Shown: piece after piece, positions 1-9,907 of the stretch
Layout of the letters: the number at the start of each line of letters is the position of its first letter
Numbering within the stretch: position 1 is the first letter of the stretch
Source: Allochromatium warmingii
GTDB lineage: Bacteria > Pseudomonadota > Gammaproteobacteria > Chromatiales > Chromatiaceae
Length of the DNA stretch: 64,000 nucleotides
Reading direction: 5' to 3'
Assembly: GCF_900107145.1 (NCBI RefSeq)
Contig: NZ_FNOW01000004.1
Span: 35,157 to 99,156 of the forward strand
Notes under the pieces: model-generated
The model's input: the letters and a program-made list of their open reading frames with translations, nothing else
The model's database searches: none
What the model was told of the DNA's origin: nothing
Position numbers and translations under genes: made by a program

Positions 1-3000
1 GTTTTGACGCCAGCGGATGCCACCGCGCCGCCGCTGCAACTGGCGGCGCTGGAATTGGAGTTAGCGGTCTGGACATCGCTGTACCGCCGAGCGCCGCGTT
101 TAGCCGCGCTGACGCTGACTGGCGCGGAGCTGGTCATCACGCGCACGCCGAACGGTGCATGGCAGATTGCCGGGCTGGAACACTGGCACAGCCGCGATCC
201 GCAGGCACTGGGCGATTTTCTCCGTCATGGACGCTTGATGCTTCGGGCGAGCAGGCTGCGCATCCGCGCCACGCCGGACAGCGGCGAGCAGCAGTTGAGC
301 GCGGTCGAGCTGCAATTTGTTAATCATGGGGCACGGCATCAGCTTGATCTCAGCGCCACGCTGCATCAACCCGCTGCATCTAATCCGACTGCCACGCCAG
401 CGCGGTTGCAGCTTGCTGCGCAAGTGACCGGGCCAGCGGCGACGCCGACCGCGTGGAGTGGGCACGCTATGCTGCGCGTGACCGGGGAGGCGCTGCATCT
501 GCCGTTACCGACGAGCTTGCATCCGCTCACGCGGCTCGATCTTGGCCAATCACAGCTTGAAAGTACGCTGACCATTGTGCAGGGGCAGCTTGCCTCGGCC
601 AGTGTGCGGGCCGATTTGAACGCCGTGCAGTTCGGCACGACGCCGCTCACCGTGCGCCAACTGCGTGCTGAGGCGCGGCTGCACGCGCTCGCCGCTGGTA
701 GCTGGCAAGTGCGCGTGCGTGATTTGGCATTGACCGCCGCTGATGCGGCGCTCGCTGATCTCAGTCTGGAACTGGAGCTAACTGACACAGGCCGAGTGCG
801 CCGCGCTGCGGGTCAGGTGCCGAGTGTCGATCTCACGGCTGTGCGTGCGTGGCTGGTATCGAGCGCGTGGCCTGTGCCCGAAGCGGTGCAGCAGGTGCTG
901 GCGCTCCAGCCGCGTGGTCAGGTGCGCGATCTGGCTGTTCACTGGGAACAGATGGATGCAGCGACTGCGCCGCGCTGGGACATCCGCGCACGCGGGGTTG
1001 ATCTCGGCTGGGAGCGTCACGCCACGCTGCCACAGGTCACGGGCTTGGATCTGGAACTGACCGCCAATCAAGGCGGCTGCTGGGTGCAACTAGAAACCGA
1101 TGTGCTCGCGCTCGACTGGCAGCCGCTGTTTGATCGGCCACTCAGATTCGATCAACTGACCGGACAGCTCAGTTGGACGCCGGCAGCGGCTGGCGGCTGG
1201 CGGCTGGCCGCTCGACACCTGCAACTGAAAAACGCGGATCTCGATCTCACCGCACAGGCCGCTCTCGACTGGCCAGCGCCCGCGAGCACTGCGCCGCAAC
1301 TTGACCTCGATGTTCAGCTTCAATCAGGGCGCGTCGCCGCCGTGCGGAACTATCTGCCAGCGGGTGTATTGTCGCCGACGCTGATCGCGTGGCTCGACCG
1401 TGCGTTAATCGCTGGACAGATCACGCGGGGCGCTCTCCAGTTTCACGGCACACCGGCCCAGTTTCCGTTTCGCGCTGCGCCCGGAGCCTTTGCGCTGACA
1501 CTGGCGTTTGACGATGCGCACCTCGCCTATCACCCCGATTGGCCAGCACTGACCGCCGCCGCTGGTCAGGTACAGTTCCGCGATCACCGTCTTAGCGTTC
1601 AGCTTGAGCGCGGGCGCGTGTTCGAGCGCACCGTGACCAGCGGACGCGCCGAGCTTGCCGATTTACACACCGCCGAGCGGCTCCAGATTCACGCTGAAAC
1701 ACGCGGCCCGTTTACGGATGGTCAACGGGCGCTGACCGACACCCCGCTGGCCGCGCAGTTGGGCGCATTCGCCGAGCGCATCACGGTTGACGGACAAGCG
1801 CAGGTCAGCCTAGATATTGATTTGCCGTTGCATGAAACGCAGGCGGCGGGCGTCAGTGGCGTTCTAAGCTGGCCCGCGCCAGCACAGCTCAGTCTGCGCG
1901 GCACGGCGCTGCATCTGACCGATTTGGGCGGCGCAGTGCGGTTTACGGCGCAGGGGCTGGAACCATCGGAGATCAGCGCCCGACTCGACGCCGAGCCGAT
2001 CACGCTCAACGCGGTGACGGCTGAAGATGGGCTGCATCTGACGTGGCACTGCGCGACGCTCGATCTCAATGCGTGGCGCGATTGGTCAGTCGGACTCAAC
2101 CGCGACCCCAGTCCGCAGCCACTGCGCACGACTGGGCTGGCGCAACTCGAACTGGATATCGAGCGGCTGCAACTCGGCGGGCGCACCCTCCATGCCTTCA
2201 ATCTTCAGGGCACACCGACCGCACGCGGCTGGGAATTGGCGATCAAAGCGCGTGAAATGGCAGGCACGCTACGCAGCGGGCAGCGGCTGACGCTCGATCT
2301 GGAACGGCTCGATCTCAAGCCATTCCTGACAGCAACCGCGCCGGATGACGCGCCATCGGCGGCGACGACCTCAGCCGCTGTCACTGATCTGCCGTCATTG
2401 GATTTACACATCAAGCGGCTCGATTGGGGCGGTCAGCGTTTGGGCACGCTTGATCTGACGCTCCACCGCGACGCACTTGGGATGCGCCTGCCGCAGATGC
2501 GCCTCAGTGCGCCCGGACTGTTGACAGCCAGCGGTAGCGGCGAATGGCGGCGCAGCCGCGACCGTCACAGCAGCCGCTTAGAACTCGCGCTCGACACCGC
2601 GTATCTGGCCCGCGTGCTGACCGCGTTTGGCGAACCGGCGGCGCTTGAAGCCAAAACCGCTCACGCCCGACTGCATCTCGGCTGGCCGGATGCCCCGCAT
2701 CGTTTCACCTGGGCGCGTGCGACCGGACAGCTTGAGCTGGACATCAACGCCGGACGGCTGCTCGATGTCGAACCCGGGATCGGGCGGCTGCTGGGGATTG
2801 TCGATATTGGCTCACTGGGACGGCGGCTGGTGCTGGATTTTTCTGACTTACATCAACAGGGCTTTGCGTTTGAGCACTTTCGCGGCCAGATTGCCATTCA
2901 GCAGGGTCAAGCGCGGTTAGATGACGTGCGCATCACTGGCCCAGCGGCCACCGTGCGCCTCAAAGGGAGCGCCGATCTCAGCCGACAACAGCTCAATCAG

Positions 3001-3285
3001 CGCGTGTTGATTGAACCGCGCCTCGGCTCCAGTATCGCCATTGCCAGCGCGGTCGCCGGTGGGCCGGTGGTCGGGGCTGCGGTGTATCTGCTGGATCGGC
3101 TGACGGGGAATACGCTGGATCGACTCGGGCGCTATGAATATCAAATTACCGGCCACTGGAACCAACCGATCTGGACGCGCTTGGGCTGGGAGCCGTTGAA
3201 CGGTCTGGGGCTGGCCGCGCCAGCAGCGAGCGACGCGGCGGAGCGTTCCGCACGGCCACCGATGCCGTTTTTAGAAGATCACTGA
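1..3285 (+). CDS. yhdP: YhdP family AsmA-like phospholipid transport protein (5' end outside window)
   Basis: This is a large envelope protein of the YhdP/AsmA-like family. In Enterobacteria, family members span the periplasm and help move phospholipid to the outer membrane. The frame is open from the first base and about 1,093 residues are visible; full-length relatives are around 1,250-1,300, so the N-terminal membrane anchor lies upstream of the window. The body is the repetitive beta-rich pattern of short alternating hydrophobic segments expected for this fold. The C-terminus carries the recognisable YhdP ending: a glycine/alanine-rich hydrophobic stretch (AVAGGPVVGAAVYLLDRL) followed by YEYQITGHWNQP. 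Downstream lie a nitrilase-family gene and tldD, the usual gammaproteobacterial order. Family assignment is firm; the true start cannot be seen. Confidence 0.9.
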   Translation, partial: VLTPADATAPPLQLAALELELAVWTSLYRRAPRLAALTLTGAELVITRTPNGAWQIAGLEHWHSRDPQALGDFLRHGRLMLRASRLRIRATPDSGEQQLSAVELQFVNHGARHQLDLSATLHQPAASNPTATPARLQLAAQVTGPAATPTAWSGHAMLRVTGEALHLPLPTSLHPLTRLDLGQSQLESTLTIVQGQLASASVRADLNAVQFGTTPLTVRQLRAEARLHALAAGSWQVRVRDLALTAADAALADLSLELELTDTGRVRRAAGQVPSVDLTAVRAWLVSSAWPVPEAVQQVLALQPRGQVRDLAVHWEQMDAATAPRWDIRARGVDLGWERHATLPQVTGLDLELTANQGGCWVQLETDVLALDWQPLFDRPLRFDQLTGQLSWTPAAAGGWRLAARHLQLKNADLDLTAQAALDWPAPASTAPQLDLDVQLQSGRVAAVRNYLPAGVLSPTLIAWLDRALIAGQITRGALQFHGTPAQFPFRAAPGAFALTLAFDDAHLAYHPDWPALTAAAGQVQFRDHRLSVQLERGRVFERTVTSGRAELADLHTAERLQIHAETRGPFTDGQRALTDTPLAAQLGAFAERITVDGQAQVSLDIDLPLHETQAAGVSGVLSWPAPAQLSLRGTALHLTDLGGAVRFTAQGLEPSEISARLDAEPITLNAVTAEDGLHLTWHCATLDLNAWRDWSVGLNRDPSPQPLRTTGLAQLELDIERLQLGGRTLHAFNLQGTPTARGWELAIKAREMAGTLRSGQRLTLDLERLDLKPFLTATAPDDAPSAATTSAAVTDLPSLDLHIKRLDWGGQRLGTLDLTLHRDALGMRLPQMRLSAPGLLTASGSGEWRRSRDRHSSRLELALDTAYLARVLTAFGEPAALEAKTAHARLHLGWPDAPHRFTWARATGQLELDINAGRLLDVEPGIGRLLGIVDIGSLGRRLVLDFSDLHQQGFAFEHFRGQIAIQQGQARLDDVRITGPAATVRLKGSADLSRQQLNQRVLIEPRLGSSIAIASAVAGGPVVGAAVYLLDRLTGNTLDRLGRYEYQITGHWNQPIWTRLGWEPLNGLGLAAPAASDAAERSARPPMPFLEDH

Positions 3286-3397
3286 ACGGTTTTGGAGCCG
3301 CTGCGCCCTCGGCGTTCGCCGCGCTGGATTGAAAACGCTAAAATCCCAACCAGTGTGTATCTCGTGAAGCGCAAACGAACCAAGCTAAAACCAACAC

Positions 3398-4228
3398 ATG
3401 AAAGAAAAACATCTAATCGGGGCGGTGCAAATGGCCACCGGCCCCAATGTCAGCGCCAATCTGTTTGAAGCCGAACGCCTCGTGCGCGAAGCGGTGGAAA
3501 CGGGCGCAGAACTGGTCGTGCTGCCCGAAAACTTCGCTTTTATGGGGCAACATGACCGCGATCAACTCGACATCCGCGAAACCGATGGCGACGGGCCATT
3601 GCAAAGCTTTTTAGCGCGGCTGGCCAAGCAATTCGGTATCTGGCTGATTGGCGGCACTATTCCGCTCGCCGCCGCCGATGCCACGAAGGTGCGAGCGGCC
3701 TGTCTGGTCTTTGATGAGCGTGGCGAACGGGTGGCGCGGTACGACAAAATCCATCTGTTCGATGTCAATCTGCCCGGACTCGACGAGCGGTATCACGAAT
3801 CCGCCGTCATCGAGCCGGGCACGACGCCCGCTGTTGTCGCCAGTCCATTCGGGCGGATTGGTCTGGCCATCTGCTATGATTTGCGCTTTCCCGAACTCTT
3901 CCGCCGTCTGCTCGATGACCAAGCCGAGCTGCTGGTTGTCCCCTCAGCGTTCACGGCTGTAACCGGCAAAGCCCATTGGGAATCGCTGCTACGGGCGCGA
4001 GCGATTGAAAATCTTGCCTATGTGGTCGCTGCGGCGCAGGGCGGGTTTCATGTCAACGGGCGTGAAACCTACGGACATAGCATGATTGTCGATCCCTGGG
4101 GCACCATCTTGACCCAGACCGCACGCGGCAGCGGTGTTGTCTGCGCGGCGCTGGATCGGGAATTTCTCGACTCGGTGCGGCGCAGTTTCCCGACCATTCA
4201 GCATCGGCGTTTGAAGTGCGAGGCGTAA
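3398..4228 (+). CDS. Carbon-nitrogen hydrolase (nitrilase superfamily, Nit-like amidase)
   Basis: A 276-residue cytoplasmic enzyme of the nitrilase superfamily, which hydrolyses non-peptide C-N bonds. The full catalytic triad is visible: Glu44 in LPENFAFMG, Lys117 in YDKIHLFD and Cys159 in AICYDLRFPEL. The DKIHLFD and CYDLRFPE motifs are typical of the Nit1/Nit2/YbeM branch, whose best-known members repair deaminated glutathione or act as omega-amidases. Lying between yhdP and tldD is a conserved arrangement in gammaproteobacteria. The substrate is not determined by the sequence. The start is the ATG that gives the usual KEKHLIGAVQM N-terminus; there is no strong ribosome binding site. Most likely a deaminated-glutathione amidase. 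Confidence 0.92.
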   Translation: MKEKHLIGAVQMATGPNVSANLFEAERLVREAVETGAELVVLPENFAFMGQHDRDQLDIRETDGDGPLQSFLARLAKQFGIWLIGGTIPLAAADATKVRAACLVFDERGERVARYDKIHLFDVNLPGLDERYHESAVIEPGTTPAVVASPFGRIGLAICYDLRFPELFRRLLDDQAELLVVPSAFTAVTGKAHWESLLRARAIENLAYVVAAAQGGFHVNGRETYGHSMIVDPWGTILTQTARGSGVVCAALDREFLDSVRRSFPTIQHRRLKCEA

Positions 4229-4298
4229 GAAAAAAGCTGCGCTGCCGCATTCAATCCGTTCTTAAACCATCACGTTACGAGCCGCTTCAATCTTAAAC

Positions 4299-5747
4299 AT
4301 GCCTAGACACGATCCCCTTGCTATTGCGCGTGACCGGATTTTAGCGCCGGCTGGCTTGGATGACGCCGCGCTCGACCGTCTACTCAGTGCTTTGACGAGC
4401 GCCTCGGTCGATGCGGCGGATATTTACTTTCAATACAGCCGGATGCAGTCCTGGATGCTGGAAGACGGCATTCTCAAAGACGGCAATTTCAGCATTGAGC
4501 AGGGTGCGGGTCTGCGAGCAATCAGCGGCGAAAAGACCGGCTTTGCCTATTCGGATGACTTGCAGTTTGCGGCGCTGCTCGAAGCGGCGCACGCTGCGCG
4601 GGCGATTGCGCGGGGCGGTCAGTCGGGACGGGTGCGTATTGGTCAGACGCCGCATCCGCAGCCACTCTATGCCGCGCTCAATCCGATCACCAGCCTGCCG
4701 GATGCAGAAAAAGTCGCGTTATTGCAGCGCGTTGATGCCGAAGCACGTCGCGCCGATCCTCGCGTGCGCGAGGTGAGCGTCAGCTTGGTTGCGGTGCAGG
4801 ATACGGTGTTAGTGCTGGGCGATGATGGCACGCTGGCGGCGGATGTGCGCCCGCTGGTGCGGCTGAATGTGCATGTGCTCGTCGAGCAGGACGGGCGACG
4901 CGAGCAGGGATCAAGTGGCGGCGGAGCGCGGGTCGATCTCGGCTATTTTTTGCTGGAAGATCGGGCGCTGACCTTTGCCCGCGAAGCGGTGCGGCTGGCG
5001 CTGGTCAATCTCGATGCGGTCGATGCGCCAGCGGGTAGCATGACGGTGGTGCTTGGCTCCGGCTGGCCCGGGGTGCTGCTGCATGAAGCCGTCGGGCATG
5101 GTCTGGAAGGCGATTTCAACCGCAAGGGTAGTTCGGCCTTTGCTGGACGCATTGGGCAGCGCGTTGCCGCTTCGGGCGTCACCGTAGTCGATGATGGCAC
5201 GCTGCCAGAACGACGCGGCTCGCTCACGCTCGATGATGAGGGCACACCGACCCAAAACACGGTATTGATCGAAGATGGCATTTTGCGCGGTTATATGCAG
5301 GACAAGCTCAATGCACGACTCACCGGCACGGCGCCAACGGGTAACGGGCGGCGCGAGTCCTATGCGCATCTGCCGATGCCGCGCATGACCAATACCTATA
5401 TGCTCGCTGGTGAGCGCGACCCACAGGAGATCATCGCCTCGGTTGACAAGGGACTATACGCGGTCAACTTCGGCGGCGGTCAGGTTGACATCACCTCAGG
5501 GAAGTTCGTGTTCTCGGCCAGCGAAGCCTATTTGATCGAAAAGGGGCGAATCGTCTGTCCGGTCAAGGGCGCGACCCTGATCGGCAATGGCCCGGATGTG
5601 CTGACCCGCGTCAGTCTGATCGGCAGTGATCTGCAACTCGATGAAGGTGTCGGCACCTGTGGCAAGGAAGGTCAGAGCGTGCCAGTCGGGGTCGGACAGC
5701 CGACGCTGCGTATCGACGGGCTGACGGTCGGCGGCACGAGCGCCTAA
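4299..5747 (+). CDS. tldD: Metalloprotease TldD
   Basis: A 482-residue protein matching TldD, one half of the heterodimeric TldD-TldE zinc protease that degrades unfolded peptides and, in some bacteria, matures microcins or acts on antitoxins. The zinc-binding HExxxH motif is intact at about residues 262-267 ([13 protein letters not shown]), followed by the typical glycine-rich C-terminal domain ([18 protein letters not shown]). Length is normal for the family. The partner gene tldE/pmbA is not in this window, which is common because the two genes are usually unlinked. The gene follows the nitrilase gene by 70 bp and may share its transcript. Confidence 0.95.
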   Translation: MPRHDPLAIARDRILAPAGLDDAALDRLLSALTSASVDAADIYFQYSRMQSWMLEDGILKDGNFSIEQGAGLRAISGEKTGFAYSDDLQFAALLEAAHAARAIARGGQSGRVRIGQTPHPQPLYAALNPITSLPDAEKVALLQRVDAEARRADPRVREVSVSLVAVQDTVLVLGDDGTLAADVRPLVRLNVHVLVEQDGRREQGSSGGGARVDLGYFLLEDRALTFAREAVRLALVNLDAVDAPAGSMTVVLGSGWPGVLLHEAVGHGLEGDFNRKGSSAFAGRIGQRVAASGVTVVDDGTLPERRGSLTLDDEGTPTQNTVLIEDGILRGYMQDKLNARLTGTAPTGNGRRESYAHLPMPRMTNTYMLAGERDPQEIIASVDKGLYAVNFGGGQVDITSGKFVFSASEAYLIEKGRIVCPVKGATLIGNGPDVLTRVSLIGSDLQLDEGVGTCGKEGQSVPVGVGQPTLRIDGLTVGGTSA

Positions 5748-5825
5748 CGCCGAGTGTGTTGACCGGGCGCGGGTGGCGTTAGAATGCACATCGCTTCTTC
5801 CGTTCTTTCCTCGACAGGCTGCAAC

Positions 5826-6881
5826 ATGCAAACACTTTTGGTCACCGGCGGCGCTGGTTTTATTGGCGGCAACTTCGTTCATCATATCCTGCAACAGACC
5901 GACATGCGGGTGGTCAACCTCGACCGCCTGACCTACGCCGGCAATCTCGACACGCTGGCCGCACTCGCCGCCGATCCGCGCCACATCTTTGTACAGGGTG
6001 ACATCGCCGACGCCGCGCTCGTCGAGCGGCTGTTGCGCGAGTACACCGTTGATGCTGTGGTCAATTTTGCCGCCGAAAGTCATGTTGATCGCTCCATCGA
6101 CGGGCCAGCCGAATTTATCCAAACCAATGTTGTCGGCACCTTCACGCTACTCGACCGCGCACGGGCCTATTGGTCAACGCTCGCGCCAGCGGCGCGGGCG
6201 GCGTTTCGCTTTCTCCATGTCTCGACTGATGAAGTGTACGGCTCACTCGGCCCCACCGGGCTATTCACCGAAACCACGCCCTACGCGCCCAACTCGCCCT
6301 ATTCTGCGTCGAAAGCGGCCTCGGATCATCTGGTACGCGCCTGGTTTCACACCTACGGGCTGCCGGTGCTGACCACGAATTGTTCTAATAATTACGGCCC
6401 CTATCAGTTCCCCGAAAAGCTCATTCCGTTGATGATTCTCAAAGCGCAGGCGGGTGAGCCGCTGCCGATCTATGGCGACGGCGGCAATATCCGTGACTGG
6501 CTATTCGTGCTCGATCACTGTCGCGCAATTGCCCGCGTGCTCGAAGCGGGTACGCCCGGTGAGGTCTACAACGTCGGCGGCAACAGCGAGCGCACCAATC
6601 TTCAGGTTGTCGATACGCTCTGTACTCTGCTTGATGAACGCCTGCCCAATTCGCCGCATCGTCCACATCAGCAGCTTAAAACCTTCGTCACTGACCGCCC
6701 CGGCCATGATCGCCGGTATGCGATTGATGCGACCAAGCTCAAACGCGAACTCGGTTGGGAGCCACTGGAAACCTTTGAATCCGGAATGCAGCGCACAGTT
6801 GATTGGTATTTAGAGAATCCGGCCTGGTGTCAGCGCGTCATGGACGGCAGTTATCGCGGTGAACGCTTAGGCGCTTGTTGA
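5826..6881 (+). CDS. rfbB: dTDP-glucose 4,6-dehydratase
   Basis: A 351-residue NAD-dependent short-chain dehydrogenase that converts dTDP-glucose to dTDP-4-keto-6-deoxyglucose, the second step of dTDP-rhamnose synthesis. The N-terminal Rossmann motif TGGAGFIGG follows directly after the chosen ATG. Active-site elements STDEVYG and [10 protein letters not shown] (YxxxK) are present, as is the family signature [15 protein letters not shown] prefer the ATG at 5826: an in-frame ATG 42 bases upstream would add 14 residues ahead of the conserved MQTLLVTGG start. rfbA and rfbC follow, but rfbD is not in the window. Confidence 0.95.
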   Translation: MQTLLVTGGAGFIGGNFVHHILQQTDMRVVNLDRLTYAGNLDTLAALAADPRHIFVQGDIADAALVERLLREYTVDAVVNFAAESHVDRSIDGPAEFIQTNVVGTFTLLDRARAYWSTLAPAARAAFRFLHVSTDEVYGSLGPTGLFTETTPYAPNSPYSASKAASDHLVRAWFHTYGLPVLTTNCSNNYGPYQFPEKLIPLMILKAQAGEPLPIYGDGGNIRDWLFVLDHCRAIARVLEAGTPGEVYNVGGNSERTNLQVVDTLCTLLDERLPNSPHRPHQQLKTFVTDRPGHDRRYAIDATKLKRELGWEPLETFESGMQRTVDWYLENPAWCQRVMDGSYRGERLGAC

Positions 6882-6892
6882 CATCCAAATAA

Positions 6893-6984
6893 TAGACAGG
6901 ATTAACAGGATTTTTCAAGATTCACACGCTATAAAATAATTAAAAAATCCTGTTAATCCTGAATCATTCTGTTAATCCTGTCTA
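6893..6984. repeat. Dispersed GACAGGATTAACAGG palindromic repeat, copy 1
   Basis: This 92-base element fills the gap between rfbB and rfbA. Its left arm begins TAGACAGGATTAACAGGAT and its right arm is the matching complement, built from repeated AATCCTGTTAATCCTG words, with an AT-rich centre, so the element can fold into a long hairpin. A second copy with the same words lies at 27006-27112. It could act as a transcript-end or RNA-stabilising hairpin inside the rfb cluster; that role is inference. Confidence 0.85.
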
Positions 6985-7012
6985 AATTTAACGCGAAACA
7001 GACTAAACAACC

Positions 7013-7897
7013 ATGACACGCAAAGGCATTATTTTAGCCGGCGGCTCCGGCACACGGCTCTATCCCCTCACGCGCTCAATCAGCAAACAACTGCTACCGA
7101 TTTACGATAAACCGATGATCTATTATCCGCTCTCAACGCTAATGCTGGCGGGGATGCGCGAGATTTTAATTATCACCACCCCGCATGATGCGCCCTTATT
7201 TCAGGCGCTTTTAGGGGATGGTTCACAATGGGGTTTAACGCTCAGTTATGCAGTGCAACCCGAACCGAATGGCTTAGCGCAAGCCTTGTTAATCGGACGT
7301 AAATTTTTAGCCGGTGCGCCATCCTGTTTAATCCTCGGCGATAATATTTTTTATGGTCATGGCCTCGTCGATCAACTGCAAGCGGCTAATGCCCGCGAAT
7401 CCGGTGCCACCGTATTTGGCTATTATGTCTCAGATCCCGAACGCTATGGCGTCGCTGAATTTGATGAGACTGGGCGCGTGCTGGCTATTGAAGAAAAACC
7501 CCAACAGCCCACATCCAATTGGGCGGTCACGGGTCTCTATTTTTATGATGAATACGCCAGCGATTTTGCAGCGGCACTCACCCCCTCACCACGCGGCGAG
7601 CTAGAAATCACCGATCTTAATAACCGCTATCTCGCCGAGGGCGCACTGTCATTGACGCGCATTGGACGCGGTACCGCATGGCTTGATACTGGCACCCATG
7701 CCTCGTTAATGGAAGCTAGTCAATTTATTGAAACCATTGAAAAACGTCAGGGACTGAAAATCTGCTGCCCTGAAGAAATCGCCTATTTTAATGGTTGGAT
7801 TGACGCGGAACAATTAGGTCGCATGGGTGAAGCCTTGAGTAAAAACGACTATGGTCAATATTTATTAAGCTTATTACACCGAGGGCGTGTGTCATGA
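7013..7897 (+). CDS. rfbA: Glucose-1-phosphate thymidylyltransferase
   Basis: A 294-residue nucleotidyltransferase that makes dTDP-glucose from dTTP and glucose-1-phosphate, the first step of dTDP-rhamnose synthesis. The N-terminus carries the nucleotide-binding signature [11 protein letters not shown], followed by [18 protein letters not shown], which is diagnostic for RmlA. Length is normal. The stop overlaps the rfbC start by four bases (ATGA), indicating translational coupling. The gene uses many AT-ending codons and looks less GC-rich than rfbB upstream, so its recent history may differ from rfbB, though mnmE and mtaD show a similar style. Confidence 0.96.
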   Translation: MTRKGIILAGGSGTRLYPLTRSISKQLLPIYDKPMIYYPLSTLMLAGMREILIITTPHDAPLFQALLGDGSQWGLTLSYAVQPEPNGLAQALLIGRKFLAGAPSCLILGDNIFYGHGLVDQLQAANARESGATVFGYYVSDPERYGVAEFDETGRVLAIEEKPQQPTSNWAVTGLYFYDEYASDFAAALTPSPRGELEITDLNNRYLAEGALSLTRIGRGTAWLDTGTHASLMEASQFIETIEKRQGLKICCPEEIAYFNGWIDAEQLGRMGEALSKNDYGQYLLSLLHRGRVS

Positions 7898-8454
7898 CAG
7901 CCACCGTGATTGAAACCGCGATTCCTGGCGTGCTAATTTTGGAGCCGCACGTTTGGGGTGATGAGCGCGGCTATTTTCTCGAAACTTATCGTGCGAATGA
8001 CTATGCCGCCTGCGGTATTCCGCCGCTGGTTCAAGATAATCAATCCTTTTCACGGCGCGGCGTTTTACGCGGATTGCATGTTCAGCATCCACATGCACAG
8101 GGTAAGCTGGTGCAAGTATTAGCCGGTGAAGTCTTTGATGTCGCGGTCGATATTCGGCGCGGTTCGCCATATTTTGGCCAGTGGGTCGGGGTAACGCTTT
8201 CTGGTGAAAATAAACGTCAATTCTGGATTCCGCCCGGTTTTGCTCACGGTTTTCTTGTCACAGGGGAACAGGCGCTCTTCGTTTATAAAAATACTGAATA
8301 TTACAGTCCAGCAACGGAATTGAGCGTCCGTTGGGATGACCCTGATCTGGGTATTGATTGGCCGCTGAATGGTTTAACGCCCGAATTATCTGCGAAAGAT
8401 CGTGATGCAGCCTGTTTGTGCGCTATTCCGCTGGATCGCCTCCCAAGTTTATAA
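7894..8454 (+). CDS. rfbC: dTDP-4-dehydrorhamnose 3,5-epimerase
   Basis: A 186-residue cupin-fold epimerase acting on dTDP-4-keto-6-deoxyglucose, the third step of dTDP-rhamnose synthesis. Typical RmlC motifs are present: [17 protein letters not shown] near the start, [13 protein letters not shown] with the catalytic histidine, and [13 protein letters not shown]. The start overlaps the rfbA stop (ATGA). The next gene is a NYN nuclease rather than rfbD, so the fourth pathway enzyme must be encoded elsewhere, or the product feeds another deoxysugar route. Confidence 0.95.
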   Translation: MTATVIETAIPGVLILEPHVWGDERGYFLETYRANDYAACGIPPLVQDNQSFSRRGVLRGLHVQHPHAQGKLVQVLAGEVFDVAVDIRRGSPYFGQWVGVTLSGENKRQFWIPPGFAHGFLVTGEQALFVYKNTEYYSPATELSVRWDDPDLGIDWPLNGLTPELSAKDRDAACLCAIPLDRLPSL

Positions 8455-8467
8455 ATGGTGCGCGGGA

Positions 8468-9319
8468 ATGGATAGAGAATTGGACATGGAACCGCCGCCC
8501 AGCTTAATAGCGCGGCTGCCACATCAGAATTTAGCTCCCATTGATTCAGTCAGTCGCCCATTGCAGCCAGCACGCGCAATGGCGCTGTATATTGACGGCG
8601 ATAATCAATCACCTGCGATTGCTGGCGATTTATTAGCCAGTGTGCGGGATGATTGGGGATTGGATGCCTCGCAGGTGGTACTCGCGGGCAATGATCACGG
8701 TCACGCGCTGGAGCGGTGGGCTGCGGCCTTGTCTGAGGTGATTGCGGCTGATGCAATCCTGACGTTACGTGTTCCACGCACACCAGATGCCGCCGATCTC
8801 GCGTTGATTTTGGAGCTTGGTGCGGGCATGGAACGTCATCAGCGCGGGCCAGATCTTGTGGTGGTGGTTTCGCGGGATGAATTGTTGATTCATGCGGCTG
8901 AAGCGGTGCGGCGACGCGGGTGTCGGGTGTGGGTCGCCTATGCACAGAGCGAGATCCCGCCAGCCCGCACGACGCTGCCGACCTTGCTGTTGCCAGCGGT
9001 GAATCCGGGTCACACGCACACGAAACCGGCGAGTGCGAGTGATAAACCGGCTACGCCAACCGTTATGGCTGTGCCAGTACCTGAATCGATTGAGGCAGCA
9101 ATTTCGTCTGAGCTGGCAGCATTAGCGCACGCAGAACTGCTCGCGCAAGTGCGAGCGCGGTGCAGAAAGCAACCAGGTGGCGGTTATTTAACCAATGAAC
9201 TTGGCCAAGTGCTGCATAATCTTGGATTAACCAGCAAAGCCGAGCGAGATCGCTTTTTAAAAGCCATTCCGAATTTGCGTGAAACGGGGAGTGGAAGTGC
9301 GAAACAACTGTTGTTTTGA
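8468..9319 (+). CDS. NYN-domain RNase-like protein with C-terminal OST-HTH-like domain
   Basis: About 283 residues. The N-terminal half (roughly residues 35-170) fits a NYN/PIN-like nuclease: ALYIDGDNQSP carries the first acidic cluster, DAADLALILELGA the second conserved Asp, and DLVVVVSRDE the third. A low-complexity Pro/Ala/Thr linker follows. The last ~70 residues resemble a LOTUS/OST-HTH RNA-binding domain (GGGYLTNELGQVLHNLG). The combination suggests an RNA-binding ribonuclease of the LabA/DUF88 type; the target is unknown. The start is uncertain: the frame is open into the end of rfbC from a GTG at 8402, with ATG at 8468 and 8486; I use 8468. Confidence 0.75.
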   Translation: MDRELDMEPPPSLIARLPHQNLAPIDSVSRPLQPARAMALYIDGDNQSPAIAGDLLASVRDDWGLDASQVVLAGNDHGHALERWAAALSEVIAADAILTLRVPRTPDAADLALILELGAGMERHQRGPDLVVVVSRDELLIHAAEAVRRRGCRVWVAYAQSEIPPARTTLPTLLLPAVNPGHTHTKPASASDKPATPTVMAVPVPESIEAAISSELAALAHAELLAQVRARCRKQPGGGYLTNELGQVLHNLGLTSKAERDRFLKAIPNLRETGSGSAKQLLF

Positions 9320-9504
9320 TCGCAGTGGTCGCAGGCGATGCGCACGCGATAGATGCTGCCTGTACACGATCATGTGGATGCGCCACCCAAAATCCGAAAG
9401 CTGATTGACTTCAGCCCCAAAATTGCCTAAATTTCCAGCCCTTTTATGGCTGGGTTATCACGCCTCGCCCCACCACCGAATAGCTTGGAGTTGACAACTG
9501 TTCT

Positions 9505-9532
9505 TTGATTCTTTTTCAAAAATGCTTATACT
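9505..9532 (+). promoter_or_regulatory. Sigma70-type promoter of the IS607-like remnant
   Basis: TTGATT at 9505-9510 and TATACT at 9527-9532 with a 16-base spacer resemble sigma70 -35 and -10 boxes. The ATG of the truncated recombinase lies 7 bases downstream, so a transcript from here would have almost no leader. It could also read on toward rpmH. Sequence match only. Confidence 0.45.
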
Positions 9533-9539
9533 TGCTTTT

Positions 9540-9632
9540 ATGAGCAAGATATATCGCATCAACGAATTTGCAAAACGGATCGGGAAAGCGCCATCGACGA
9601 TCCGACGCTGGGAGCTGCTAACTGATCGCTGA
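9540..9632 (+). pseudogene. Truncated IS607-type transposase (MerR-like HTH N-terminus only)
   Basis: A 30-codon frame beginning MSKIYRINEFAKRIGKAP and continuing STIRRWE, then LLTDR and a stop. This is the MerR-like helix-turn-helix that starts the serine recombinase (TnpA) of IS607-family elements, which is normally about 200 residues with a catalytic resolvase domain. Nothing of that domain, nor of an accompanying tnpB, is visible downstream. The break follows RRWE, where the frame runs into sequence resembling the dispersed CTGATCGCTG words found in other gaps. It is therefore a relic of an insertion between the NYN gene and rpmH. Family assignment rests on this short motif. Confidence 0.65.
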
Positions 9633-9648
9633 TTTTTGCTCAAATGTG

Positions 9649-9672
9649 TTGACAGATGCTCAGGATGAGCAT
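9649..9672 (+). promoter_or_regulatory. Putative rpmH promoter -35 box with overlapping palindrome
   Basis: A consensus TTGACA lies at 9649-9654 and is followed at once by a perfect 7-bp inverted repeat, ATGCTCA GGA TGAGCAT (9656-9672). The expected -10 position holds only a weak match. A palindrome between -35 and -10 would suit a repressor site. This is inference from sequence. Confidence 0.3.
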
Positions 9673-9907
9673 TGCTTGAGACCGCTAACAGCGGTTTAAC
9701 GACGAGCTAATAGAGGACATTGCAAGTGGCCAGGCTTCGGTTTGGCGCTTTACCGCACGGGGATGAAACCTCTAGAGAGCTTGATCGATTGAGGGAATCC
9801 GGCGCCACTGAGCGTCAAGGGCTTGAGTTGGGCGGTTCGCCGCGTCAACCAAGTGCAGATAAATCCATTGAGCACGTTCGCTCAAGTTAAATGGAGCAGT
9901 ATTGTCG

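Larger units (their letters stand above)
9320..9907. other. 588-bp gap with IS607-like remnant, promoters and long rpmH leader
   Basis: Apart from the 30-codon IS607-like remnant at 9540-9632 and its promoter, no full gene is seen here. The left part has a small hairpin (CCAGCC/GGCTGG, 9435-9453). The right part is about 235 bases of untranslated leader before rpmH, with a 7-bp palindrome at 9656-9672, a short ACCGCT/AGCGGT stem at 9681-9695 and a TTGAGC/GCTCAA stem at 9868-9885. I found no dnaA gene and no cluster of DnaA boxes, although rpmH lies beside the replication origin in many bacteria. Confidence 0.6.

Noticed and set aside
9320..9907. Possible replication origin next to rpmH
   Set aside because: No dnaA gene and no cluster of TTATCCACA-like boxes; only hairpins and an insertion remnant are present.
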